DNA of 64,000 nucleotides from Fibrobacterota bacterium. Lineage in GTDB: Bacteria; Fibrobacterota; Chitinivibrionia; Chitinivibrionales; Chitinispirillaceae. How positions within the stretch are numbered: position 1 is the first letter of the stretch; the number at the start of each line of letters is the position of its first letter. The stretch covers positions 62,001 to 126,000 of the forward strand of contig JAEZKC010000099.1 in assembly GCA_023436205.1 (NCBI GenBank). Reading direction: 5' to 3'. A model generated the notes under the pieces. It was not told the origin of the DNA. It did not search any database and saw only the letters and a list, made by a program, of their open reading frames with translations. Below are positions 7,969 through 16,437 of the stretch, piece after piece. The position numbers and the translations under genes were made by a program.

Positions 7969-9174
7969 ATGTCAAAGGAAAAATTTGAACGTTCCAAGCC
8001 CCACGTTAACGTAGGTACGATCGGTCATGTGGATCATGGTAAGACTACTCTGACTGCCGCTATTACTCGCGTTATGGCAACCAGAGGACTTGCAAAGTTC
8101 ATCTCCTACGATGAAGTTGCCAAGGCTTCTGAGTCTCAGGGTCGCCGTGATGACACAAAGATCCTGACAATCGCCACATCGCACGTTGAATACTCAACTG
8201 AAAACCGTCACTATGCTCACGTCGACTGTCCCGGACATGCCGACTACGTGAAGAACATGATCACTGGTGCCGCTCAGATGGACGGCGCAATCCTGGTGGT
8301 GAGTGCTGCTGATGGTCCCATGCCTCAGACTCGCGAGCACATTCTTCTCGCTCGTCAGGTTGGTGTGCCTTACATCGTCGTGTTCCTGAACAAGGTTGAC
8401 GTTGTTGACGATCCCGAACTCCTCGAACTCGTTGAGCTGGAAGTTCGTGAACTCCTTAGCAAGTACGAATTCCCTGGAGATGACATTCCGATCATCCGTG
8501 GAAGTGCAGTCGGTGCTCTTCTGAATCCTGAAGATGCTGATAAGGCAAAGTGCATTCTCGACCTTATGGCTGCCATCGATGCATACGTTCCCACACCTCA
8601 GCGCGAAGTTGACAAGCCATTCCTCATGTCTGTTGAAGACGTGTTCTCAATCACTGGTCGTGGTACTGTGGCTACCGGCCGTGTTGAGCGTGGTCAGGTT
8701 AAGGTTGGTGACGAAGTTGAACTGGTTGGTCTCAAAGACAACCGCAAGACAATCGTTACCGGTGTTGAAATGTTCCGTAAACTGCTCGACAAGGCAGAAG
8801 CTGGTGATAATATCGGTACTCTGCTGCGTGGTGTCGACAAGAATGATATCGAACGTGGTATGGTTCTGGCCAAGCCCGGTTCCATTACTCCTCATAAGAA
8901 GTTCAAGGCTGAGGTGGTTGTTCTTTCTAAAGAAGAAGGTGGACGTCACACTCCTTTCTTCGCCGGATATCGTCCTCAGTTCTATTTCCGTACTACCGAC
9001 GTTACCGGTTCTATCAAGCTGGCCGAAGGTGTGGAAATGGTTATGCCTGGTGACAATGCCCAGATGGAAGTTGAGCTGATCGCTCCTGTCGCCATGGAGA
9101 AGGAACTTCGCTTTGCAATCCGTGAAGGTGGACGTACTGTTGGTGCCGGTGTGGTCACCGAGATCATTCAATAG
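7969..9174 (+). CDS. tuf: translation elongation factor Tu
   Basis: GTPase that delivers aminoacyl-tRNA to the ribosome. The 401-aa protein shows G1 GHVDHGKT at residues 19-26, G3 DCPGH near 87, G4 NKVD, and both beta-barrel domains. Switch I is odd: instead of the near-universal RGITI ahead of the TSHVEY segment it reads GRRDDTKILTIATSHVEY and is several residues longer. The Mg-coordinating Thr appears kept as Thr67. It starts at ATG 7969 behind GAGAGG and lies in the tRNA-tuf-rpmG-tRNA-secE order. Codon use is strongly biased, as expected for high expression. Confidence 0.97.
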   Translation: MSKEKFERSKPHVNVGTIGHVDHGKTTLTAAITRVMATRGLAKFISYDEVAKASESQGRRDDTKILTIATSHVEYSTENRHYAHVDCPGHADYVKNMITGAAQMDGAILVVSAADGPMPQTREHILLARQVGVPYIVVFLNKVDVVDDPELLELVELEVRELLSKYEFPGDDIPIIRGSAVGALLNPEDADKAKCILDLMAAIDAYVPTPQREVDKPFLMSVEDVFSITGRGTVATGRVERGQVKVGDEVELVGLKDNRKTIVTGVEMFRKLLDKAEAGDNIGTLLRGVDKNDIERGMVLAKPGSITPHKKFKAEVVVLSKEEGGRHTPFFAGYRPQFYFRTTDVTGSIKLAEGVEMVMPGDNAQMEVELIAPVAMEKELRFAIREGGRTVGAGVVTEIIQ

Positions 9175-9221
9175 TACCCTTCGCGACTGATAACTGAAAC
9201 GTCAACGAGAGCGGAAAAAGT

Positions 9222-9374
9222 ATGCCCAGAGAAAAGATTACACTGGAATGCACGTCCTGTAAACAACGCAACTATGAAACGACCAAGAATAAGCGTAAAC
9301 ATTCCGGACGTGTGGAGTTCATCAAGTATTGTCCTTTTGAAAGAAAGAGAACTGCACACAAGGAATCCAAGTAG
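9222..9374 (+). CDS. rpmG: ribosomal protein L33 (bL33)
   Basis: 50-aa large-subunit protein. CTSCKQRNYETTKNK is the usual first half with a CxxC pair. The second pair, normally CPFC, reads CPFE, so one zinc ligand is lost while the other cysteine remains. Start ATG 9222 gives the usual length and the family N-terminus. It lies between tuf and tRNA-Trp, a common place for this gene. Confidence 0.92.
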   Translation: MPREKITLECTSCKQRNYETTKNKRKHSGRVEFIKYCPFERKRTAHKESK

Positions 9375-9436
9375 CGTTTGGCTTCAGGGTTCGTTACTCG
9401 TTGCGTGATCACATTCAGGTATCTCTTCCGGAGAAT

Positions 9437-9509
9437 AGGTCTGTAGCTCAATTGGTAGAGTAGCGGTCTCCAAAACCGTTGGTTGGGGGTTCGAGTCCCT
9501 CCAGGCCTG
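9437..9509 (+). tRNA. tRNA-Trp (CCA)
   Basis: Acceptor AGGTCTG pairs with CAGGCCT; the anticodon loop CTCCAAA contains CCA. Its 3' end is only 20 bases before the secE start codon, so the two are almost certainly on one transcript. Confidence 0.95.
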
Positions 9510-9529
9510 TTATCCCTGGTAGTAGAAAA

Positions 9530-9718
9530 ATGCAGAAGTTAATTCAATATTTCAAAGATGTCCGTACGGAGTTGGCCAAAGTCAGCTGGCCCACCCGTAA
9601 CGAAGTTACCGGAGCCTCGGTTCTGGTAGTTGTGTTGAGTATCATCGTGTCTTTGTATGTGCTGGCTTGTGACCAGGCGCTTCAGTTTGCCATTGGTCTA
9701 TTCCTGAGAACAAATTAG
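9530..9718 (+). CDS. secE: preprotein translocase subunit SecE
   Basis: Small SecYEG channel subunit, 62 aa, with the minimal single-span form: an amphipathic helix ending in the conserved ELAKVSWPTRNEV, then one membrane span (about 26-48). ATG 9530 is chosen by the family N-terminus; no good Shine-Dalgarno is visible in the 20-base gap after tRNA-Trp. nusG follows directly, the standard arrangement. Confidence 0.93.
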   Translation: MQKLIQYFKDVRTELAKVSWPTRNEVTGASVLVVVLSIIVSLYVLACDQALQFAIGLFLRTN

Positions 9719-9740
9719 CAATGACGATCAGAGGTATTTG

Positions 9741-10271
9741 ATGGCGGCTAGATGGTATGTCGTGCACACATATTCGGGGCAGGAGACAAAGGTCTTCAAC
9801 TACCTTAACGAGTTGATCCAGGCTGGTGATCTCGGAGAGCAGTTGATACAGGTGCTCATGCCTACTCAGGATGTGGTGCAGGTCAAGAACGGCAAGAAGC
9901 TCAAGACCACCCGGAAGTTCTTCCCCAGCTATGTATTAGTGGAGATGGAGCTGACCAAGGAAACCATGCACGCTGTGCAGGATGCCGCCGGAGTCACTGG
10001 GTTTGTTGGTGGAAAGAAGCCTCAACCGCTCAAAGAGGATGAGGTCAGAAGGATTCTCGGGCAGACCGAGAAGAGTTCACGCCAGCAGATTTCGGAAGTT
10101 CCTTTCGAGATCGGTGATGCCGTGAAGATCAAGGAAGGGCCTTTCAAGGACTTCGACGGAGTCGTTGATGAAATTCATCCTGAAAAAGGCAAGATCAAAG
10201 TGATGGTGAGTGTCTTCGGCAGATCGACGCCTGTTGAGGTCGATTTTATGCACGTGACTCCAATCAGCTGA
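9741..10271 (+). CDS. nusG: transcription antitermination/elongation factor NusG
   Basis: Binds RNA polymerase and couples it to Rho or the ribosome. The 176-aa protein begins with ARWYVVHTYSGQE, contains the NGN-domain segment FPSYVLVEM, and ends with a KOW domain carrying EGPFKDFDGVVDEI. ATG 9741 behind GAGG is preferred over the adjacent TTG 9738. It heads the rplKAJL-rpoBC run. Confidence 0.97.
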   Translation: MAARWYVVHTYSGQETKVFNYLNELIQAGDLGEQLIQVLMPTQDVVQVKNGKKLKTTRKFFPSYVLVEMELTKETMHAVQDAAGVTGFVGGKKPQPLKEDEVRRILGQTEKSSRQQISEVPFEIGDAVKIKEGPFKDFDGVVDEIHPEKGKIKVMVSVFGRSTPVEVDFMHVTPIS

Positions 10272-10292
10272 AAATAAAAGGAGTTTAGGAAA

Positions 10293-10715
10293 GTGGCTAA
10301 GAAAGTTGTAGGTCAGGTCAAGTTGCAAATTACCGGTGGTCAGGCTACACCTGCTCCCCCGGTCGGACCAGCGCTTGGTCAGCAGGGCGTGAACATCATG
10401 GAATTCTGTAAAGCGTTCAACGCCAAGACCAAAGATTCGCAGGGTATGACAATTCCGGTTGTCATCACAGTGTACTCGGATCGTTCCTTTACCTTTATCA
10501 CCAAGACTCCCCCCGCATCAGTCCTTATTCTCAAGGAAATGGGCAAGGCGAAGGGCTCCGGTGTACCTAACAAGGAAAAAATCGGTACGCTTACAAAAGA
10601 GCAGGTCAAGAAGATTGCCGAAATGAAAATGGCTGATCTCAACTCTGCCAGTCTGGAGGCGGCCATGAATACCATCATGGGTACTGCCCGCAGCATGGGC
10701 GTCACCATAGAATAG
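10293..10715 (+). CDS. rplK: ribosomal protein L11 (uL11)
   Basis: 140-aa protein of the GTPase-associated centre. The N-terminal domain has QITGGQATPAPPVGPALGQ, the proline-rich hinge typical of L11; the rRNA-binding C-terminal domain ends with a GTARSMG segment. GTG 10293 follows a purine-rich site and gives the standard length. Confidence 0.97.
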   Translation: MAKKVVGQVKLQITGGQATPAPPVGPALGQQGVNIMEFCKAFNAKTKDSQGMTIPVVITVYSDRSFTFITKTPPASVLILKEMGKAKGSGVPNKEKIGTLTKEQVKKIAEMKMADLNSASLEAAMNTIMGTARSMGVTIE

Positions 10716-10755
10716 CACCTGCGCAAAAAGGTTGTCACAGGGAGTGGAGCAATAA

Positions 10756-11445
10756 ATGAAACACGGTAAGAAGTATAACAGCGTACATGAAAAGGTCGAC
10801 AGATTAAAAGAGTATGGCGCTCTTGAGGCTGTTGAGTTTCTTAAGGCTAATTCAGTAGTCAAGTTCGACGAAACAGTCGAGATTGCTGTAAGACTGGGAG
10901 TTGATCCCAGAAAGAGTGATCAGGCTGTGCGTGGGGCAGCAGTTCTGCCGCATGGACTCGGAAAAACCGTCAGAGTTCTCGCTTTTGCTCAGGGAGAGAA
11001 GGAAGCGGAAGCGAAAGAAGCTGGAGCGGATTTCACCGGTGCAGACGATATCGCAGAAAAAATCAAAGAGGGATGGCTGGATTTTGATGCTGTAGTGGCT
11101 ACTCCCGATATGATGAAAGTGGTGGGTAAACTTGGTAAAATCCTTGGTACCAGAGGTCTCATGCCCAATCCCAAAGTGGGAACGGTGACTGCAGACATTG
11201 GAAAGGCAATCAAGGAGCTCAAAAAAGGTAAGGTTGAGTTCCGCGTTGACAAGGGTGCGATCCTCCATGCTCCTCTAGGAAAACTTTCGTTTGACAGTCA
11301 GAATATACTGGATAACGCAAAGGCTTTCATGGATGCGGTTCAGAAGGCCAAGCCTGCGACTGCAAAGGGTCAGTATGTAAAGAAGGTCACTCTGACCAGC
11401 ACTATGGGACAGGGTCTTAAGATAAACATTAACGATCTGAAATGA
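10756..11445 (+). CDS. rplA: ribosomal protein L1 (uL1)
   Basis: 229-aa L1-stalk protein and, in many bacteria, an autogenous repressor of the L11 operon. Visible motifs are VEIAVRLGVDPRKSDQ, RGAAVLPHGLGK and LGTRGLMPNPKVGTV. Start ATG 10756 lies behind GGGAGTGGAG. Same transcript order as in most bacteria. Confidence 0.97.
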   Translation: MKHGKKYNSVHEKVDRLKEYGALEAVEFLKANSVVKFDETVEIAVRLGVDPRKSDQAVRGAAVLPHGLGKTVRVLAFAQGEKEAEAKEAGADFTGADDIAEKIKEGWLDFDAVVATPDMMKVVGKLGKILGTRGLMPNPKVGTVTADIGKAIKELKKGKVEFRVDKGAILHAPLGKLSFDSQNILDNAKAFMDAVQKAKPATAKGQYVKKVTLTSTMGQGLKININDLK

Positions 11446-11492
11446 TTCTCCGCTCTTGGGCGGATTGGTTTTAGAACCGGGGAATTGTAACA

Positions 11493-12020
11493 ATGTCAAC
11501 AAGAACCGAGAGAACAGCAGTCATTGAGGAACTGGAACAGGAGTTCCGCAACGCTAAAGGGATTTACATCACCGACAATAACAAAATCAATGTTGAATCG
11601 GTGACTAAACTCAGATCCGATCTGCGTAAAAGCGGCGTCCGTTTCATAGTTGTTAAGAACACTCTGGCCAAAGAGGCCTGTTCACGGATTGGTATCAACG
11701 GACTGGACTCCTATTTCAAGGGTCCTACCGCGGTCGCTGTAGCACCGAAAGATGCTACTGTCCCTGCCAAGATTATCCGTGATTTCCAGAAGGATCATAA
11801 GGATCTTCTCGAGTTGAAAGCCGCCTATGTTGATGGCTCGGTATTCAGTGGTGAACAGGCTGCCAAGCTCGCCGATCTGCCCAGCAGAGAGGTGCTCCTG
11901 GCTCAGCTTCTGGGTGTCCTCAAGGCACCTATCGGCAATATGGCCGGTGTTCTCAATGGTGTGCTTTCAAAGTTTGTGCGTACGCTTGATGCAGTTAAGG
12001 AAAAGAAAAGCGCTGCATAA
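11493..12020 (+). CDS. rplJ: ribosomal protein L10 (uL10)
   Basis: 175-aa base of the L7/L12 stalk. The N-terminal globular domain (with FIVVKNTLAKEA) is followed by a C-terminal helix that carries L12 dimers. It lies 47 bases after rplA; the gap holds no obvious L10-binding leader that I can draw with confidence. Confidence 0.96.
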   Translation: MSTRTERTAVIEELEQEFRNAKGIYITDNNKINVESVTKLRSDLRKSGVRFIVVKNTLAKEACSRIGINGLDSYFKGPTAVAVAPKDATVPAKIIRDFQKDHKDLLELKAAYVDGSVFSGEQAAKLADLPSREVLLAQLLGVLKAPIGNMAGVLNGVLSKFVRTLDAVKEKKSAA

Positions 12021-12075
12021 ATATTCGGGAATCTGACACGAAATAACATTAATTTCATCTAAATGGAGGTTTATT

Positions 12076-12462
12076 GTGGCTACCCTTACCAAGGAAGAAT
12101 TCGTCGATGCAATCGGGAACATGACAGTCCTGGAGCTGTCCGATCTCATTAAGGCTATCGAGGAAAAGTTTGATGTCAAGGCCGCAGCTCCCGTAGCTGT
12201 CGCTGCTGCTCCTGCTGCCGGCGGTGCTGCTGCAGAAGCTCAGGAAGAGAAAACTGAGTTTGATGCTGTGCTTAGCAGCGCAGGTGACAAGAAAATTCAG
12301 GTCATCAAAGTGGTTCGCGAGATAACCGGTCTGGGACTCAAGGAAGCCAAGGATCTGGTTGAGGGTGCCCCGAAACCCATCAAAGAAGCCTGTTCCAAAG
12401 AAGAGGCAGAGTCTATTAAGAAAAAGGTCGAGGAAGTCGGCGGTCAAGTCACCATCAAGTAA
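12076..12462 (+). CDS. rplL: ribosomal protein L7/L12 (bL12)
   Basis: 128-aa acidic stalk protein that recruits translational GTPases. It has an N-terminal dimerisation domain, an Ala-rich hinge near residues 36-55 (long runs of A with P and G), and the C-terminal domain with KIQVIKVVREITGLGLKEAK. GTG 12076 follows GGAGG. A strong hairpin lies before rpoB. Confidence 0.97.
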   Translation: MATLTKEEFVDAIGNMTVLELSDLIKAIEEKFDVKAAAPVAVAAAPAAGGAAAEAQEEKTEFDAVLSSAGDKKIQVIKVVREITGLGLKEAKDLVEGAPKPIKEACSKEEAESIKKKVEEVGGQVTIK

Positions 12463-12530
12463 TCTGCCGAACAGTGGGATTTTCACAATCGTCACAGTTC
12501 CTTTTCAAATCTCAGAAATATCGCTTGTGG

Positions 12531-12570
12531 CACAGAACACCTTGCAAAACAGGGTGTTCTGTGTCTTATT
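12531..12570 (+). terminator. attenuator-like hairpin between rplL and rpoB
   Basis: CACAGAACACC at 12531-12541 pairs perfectly with GGTGTTCTGTG at 12553-12563, an 11-bp stem with an 11-base loop, followed by TCTTATT. The weak T tail suits partial termination, as known for the E. coli rplL-rpoB attenuator, or RNase III processing. Confidence 0.6.
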
Positions 12571-12619
12571 GTACTTTATGCCGCGTTTGACGGTTTTACA
12601 ACACTAAGGGGATGCGCGA

Positions 12620-15600
12620 ATGACAGATAGAATTAGCTATTCCCGGATTAAACGGGGTGCGGAGCTTCCCAATCTTCTGGAGATTCAGACTAAGTCCTAC
12701 GAGTCGTTTCTTCAGCCGGACACACCACCGCGTCTGCGTAAAAAACAGGGGCTGCACGGGTCGTTTCTGAGCCTCTTTCCGGTTAATGATGTTAAAGGTT
12801 ATTATTCACTCGAGTATGATGGTTACAAACTCGGGATTCCCAAATACACCCTAAAAGAATGTAAAGAGAGAGGAATGACTTTTGCCGCTCCTCTCAAGGT
12901 AGACATGTCGCTGCTCGTTTATGAGCAGGATGGGGAAACCAAAAAATTCGTGGAGAAAATCTCCAACGAAGTTTATATAGGTGAAATCCCTTTGATGACC
13001 GAACGTGGAACGTTCGTAATCAATGGTGCTGAGCGTGTTATCGTCAGTCAGCTTCACCGTTCTCCCGGTATCACTTTCGACGAAGTTATCCATCCCAACG
13101 GAAAGAAACTGCTCACTGCCAGAATCATTCCGCAGCGCGGTTCATGGGTGGAAATCCTTCTCGACGTGGATGATGTACTTACAGTAAATATCGACAGACG
13201 CAAAAAAATGCCCGCAACCGTGCTTTTGCGCGCTTTGGGCTTCTCCTCCGATGAGGAAATCCTTGCTCTGTTTTATGATACAACTCGAATAAAAGTTTCC
13301 ACTGACAGTCACGAAAAAATCGTGGGTCAGGTTTGTGCCAAGCCTGTTTTCAATGAGGAAACCGGTGAAATCATTATCGATGCCAATGAAACTGTCACCG
13401 AAGACAAATTCAAAAAGCTGATCGAAAACGATATACCCGTTCTTGAAATCCTCAAGGATGTTTCCAGCACTGAAAACATGATCGTTCGCAATACGCTTGC
13501 CGCCGATTCCACCAAGTCGGAAGAGGAAGCTTTATTCCATATATATGCGACCATGCGCCCTGGTGATCCGCCAAACGTGGAAACCGCCAGAAACCTGGTG
13601 CAACGCTCATTCTTCGATGACAAGCGTTATGATCTGGGCAGTGTTGGCCGCTACAGAATCAACACCCGTCTGGGAGTTATTCCTCCTGAAGGTGTTACCA
13701 CGCTTACAAAAGATGACTTCATTGCCGCTTTCAAGTATATGATTGGTTTGAATGCGGGAGTAGGTTTCATCGACGATATCGATCATCTCGGTAACCGTCG
13801 CGTGCGTTCTGTAGGGGAGCTTCTTGCAGCTCAGTTTACCGTCGGGCTTACCCGTATGGTACGTACTATTAAAGAACGCCTCAGTCTGCGTGACACTGAA
13901 AATGTGACACCTCAAGACTTGATCAATGCCCGTACAGTTTCCACTGTCGTGCAGGCTTTCTTCGGCTCCAGCCAGCTTTCGCAGTTTCTCGATCAGACCA
14001 ACCCGCTTTCCGAGCTTACTCATAAGCGTCGTGTCAGCGCCCTCGGTCCCGGTGGTCTTACTCGCGAACGCGCAGGATTCGAAGTACGTGACGTGCATCA
14101 TACTCATTATGGACGTCTGTGCCCGATCGAAACGCCTGAAGGACCTAACATTGGTCTTATCGCTTCTTTGAGCACATTTGCACGAGTAAACGAATTCGGT
14201 TTCATTGAGACTCCTTATCAGAAAGTTGAGAATGGCGCTCTCACAGGAAACATTGAATATCTTACTGCTGATCAGGAAGATAATTATATAATTGCTCAGG
14301 CCAATACTCCAACCGATAAAAGCGGAAAAATTCTTGAGAAGATGGTGTTTGCCCGTTACCGCGGTGACTTCCCCGTTGTTTCTCCTCAGGAAATAAGCTA
14401 TATGGATATTTCACCCATGCAGCTTGTGAGTATTGCCGCCGGTCTGATCCCGTTCCTTGAACACGATGACGCCAACCGTGCTTTGATGGGATCGAACATG
14501 CAGCGCCAGGCAGTGCCGCTTTTCAGGACTGAACCTCCATTTGTGGGTACTGGTCTTGAAAGACGTGCTGCAGTTGATTCAGGTTGCATGATTATCGCTA
14601 AAAATGCCGGTGTTGTGGAAAAAGTTGACGCCACCAAAATCGTGGTGCGAAAAACTGATAAGTCCACAAACGACATTCTGGGTCTTACCGAGTTTGACAC
14701 TTACGAACTGGTGAAGTTTGAAAGGTCTAACCAGGATACAACCATCAACCAGAAGGTCTGTGTAAAGGCCGGACAGAAGGTTGAACCCGGTGATGTGCTG
14801 GCTGACGGTCACGCAACCAAAAATGGTGAACTCGCACTTGGAAGAAACGTTACTGTGGCATTTATGCCCTGGCGCGGTTACAACTTCGAAGACGCTATCA
14901 TCATTTCTGAAAAGCTGGTTGCTGAAGATATCTATACTTCGGTACACATTGAGGTGTTCGAGACTGAAGTCCGCGATACCAAACGTGGCCCTGAAGAATT
15001 GACACGGGAAATTCCCAATGTCAGTGAAGAGGCTTTGCGCAACCTTGATGAAAACGGGGTGGTGCGAATTGGTACTGAAGTTGAAGCCGGTGACATTCTG
15101 GTTGGTAAAGTTACACCCAAGGGTGAAACTGAACTATCTCCCGAAGAAAGGCTGCTCAGAGCCATTTTCGGAGAAAAGGCCGGAGATGTACGCGACTCTT
15201 CGCTTAAGGCTCCTCCGGGACTCAAGGGCGTGGTCATCGATACGCGAATCTATTCCCGCAAAGAACGCGATAAGCGTTCCAAGAAAAAGGACAAGAAGCG
15301 TATTGACGAGCTCAAGGCTGATATTACAAAGGAAATAGCTGAAATTGAAAAGGTCAGACTTGACAGATTAAGCGATTTCCTGACTGATACTGTTTCCAAC
15401 GAAGTGACCAACTTCCATACTGGTGAAGTGATCATTCCTGAAGGGAAAAAGTGGACCAAGGCGATGCTTGCAAAGCTCGACTTCAACAATATTTCCTTCA
15501 AGGACGGATTGTGTAAAGATCTCGAGCGCAACAGACTGGCCGAGGAAGTGCTTTACAAGGCAAATGATCTTATCGCCAAAAAGGAAGATAAGCTCGATAA

Positions 15601-16393
15601 GGAAATTGACAAGGTGGTACGCGGTGATGAACTTAAGCCGGGCGTACTTCAGCTTGTTAAAATTTACGTAGCCAAAAAGCGCAAGCTTTCGGTGGGGGAC
15701 AAAATGGCCGGACGCCACGGAAACAAGGGTGTGATCTCCAAGATCCTTCCTGTGGAAGAGCTTCCGTTCCTGCCAGATGGTACTCCGGTTGACATTATCC
15801 TTAACCCTCTGGGTGTGCCTTCACGTATGAATGTGGGTCAGATTCTTGAAACTCACATGGGATGGGCCGCTCAGAAACTGGGAATGACGATAGCGACACC
15901 GGTGTTTGATGGAGCCAGCTACGAGGATGTTATAGATTTGTTGGAAAAGGCAGATCTGCCCCAAAACGGCAAGATTCGGCTTCGTGACGGGCGTACGGGA
16001 GAACCTTTCGATCATGAGGTGACCGTAGGTCCCATCTACATGCTGAAACTTTGTCATCTTGTGGATGATAAGATTCATGCTCGTTCCATCGGGCCCTATT
16101 CTCTGGTCACCCAACAGCCTCTGGGCGGAAAATCGCAGTTCGGAGGTCAGCGTTTCGGTGAAATGGAAGTGTGGGCGCTTGAGGCCTACGGTGCAGCCTA
16201 TACTCTGCAGCAGATTCTTACTGTCAAGAGCGATGACTTGACCGGTCGTTCAAAGATCTATGAGGCGATTGTCAAAGGTGAAAATGCTCCTGCTGCCGGT
16301 ATCCCGGAATCCTTCAAGGTTCTGGTGAGAGAAATCAAGGCGCTTGCACTGGATATCGATGTTCTTCTGGATGAAGAAACATCGAAAGCTTAA
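12620..16393 (+). CDS. rpoB: RNA polymerase beta subunit
   Basis: 1257-aa catalytic-core subunit. The rifampicin-pocket region FFGSSQLSQFLDQTNPLSEL and HKRRVSALGPGGL is wild-type in appearance; the active-site region with GYNFEDAIIISEKL and the C-terminal KSQFGGQRFGEMEVWALEAYGA are intact. Start ATG 12620 follows AAGGGG and the family N-terminus ISYSRIKRGAELPNLLEIQ. A lysine-rich charged segment near residue 875-890 is a variable insertion. Separated from rplL by a hairpin and followed closely by rpoC. Confidence 0.98.
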   Translation: MTDRISYSRIKRGAELPNLLEIQTKSYESFLQPDTPPRLRKKQGLHGSFLSLFPVNDVKGYYSLEYDGYKLGIPKYTLKECKERGMTFAAPLKVDMSLLVYEQDGETKKFVEKISNEVYIGEIPLMTERGTFVINGAERVIVSQLHRSPGITFDEVIHPNGKKLLTARIIPQRGSWVEILLDVDDVLTVNIDRRKKMPATVLLRALGFSSDEEILALFYDTTRIKVSTDSHEKIVGQVCAKPVFNEETGEIIIDANETVTEDKFKKLIENDIPVLEILKDVSSTENMIVRNTLAADSTKSEEEALFHIYATMRPGDPPNVETARNLVQRSFFDDKRYDLGSVGRYRINTRLGVIPPEGVTTLTKDDFIAAFKYMIGLNAGVGFIDDIDHLGNRRVRSVGELLAAQFTVGLTRMVRTIKERLSLRDTENVTPQDLINARTVSTVVQAFFGSSQLSQFLDQTNPLSELTHKRRVSALGPGGLTRERAGFEVRDVHHTHYGRLCPIETPEGPNIGLIASLSTFARVNEFGFIETPYQKVENGALTGNIEYLTADQEDNYIIAQANTPTDKSGKILEKMVFARYRGDFPVVSPQEISYMDISPMQLVSIAAGLIPFLEHDDANRALMGSNMQRQAVPLFRTEPPFVGTGLERRAAVDSGCMIIAKNAGVVEKVDATKIVVRKTDKSTNDILGLTEFDTYELVKFERSNQDTTINQKVCVKAGQKVEPGDVLADGHATKNGELALGRNVTVAFMPWRGYNFEDAIIISEKLVAEDIYTSVHIEVFETEVRDTKRGPEELTREIPNVSEEALRNLDENGVVRIGTEVEAGDILVGKVTPKGETELSPEERLLRAIFGEKAGDVRDSSLKAPPGLKGVVIDTRIYSRKERDKRSKKKDKKRIDELKADITKEIAEIEKVRLDRLSDFLTDTVSNEVTNFHTGEVIIPEGKKWTKAMLAKLDFNNISFKDGLCKDLERNRLAEEVLYKANDLIAKKEDKLDKEIDKVVRGDELKPGVLQLVKIYVAKKRKLSVGDKMAGRHGNKGVISKILPVEELPFLPDGTPVDIILNPLGVPSRMNVGQILETHMGWAAQKLGMTIATPVFDGASYEDVIDLLEKADLPQNGKIRLRDGRTGEPFDHEVTVGPIYMLKLCHLVDDKIHARSIGPYSLVTQQPLGGKSQFGGQRFGEMEVWALEAYGAAYTLQQILTVKSDDLTGRSKIYEAIVKGENAPAAGIPESFKVLVREIKALALDIDVLLDEETSKA

Positions 16394-16437
16394 CATAATT
16401 GGAATTAATTGTGGCCCAATAATAAGGGGGTACTATC

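Noticed and set aside
12055..12495. Minus-strand open frame opposite rplL
   Set aside because: Complement of the Ala-rich L12 coding region; no support.
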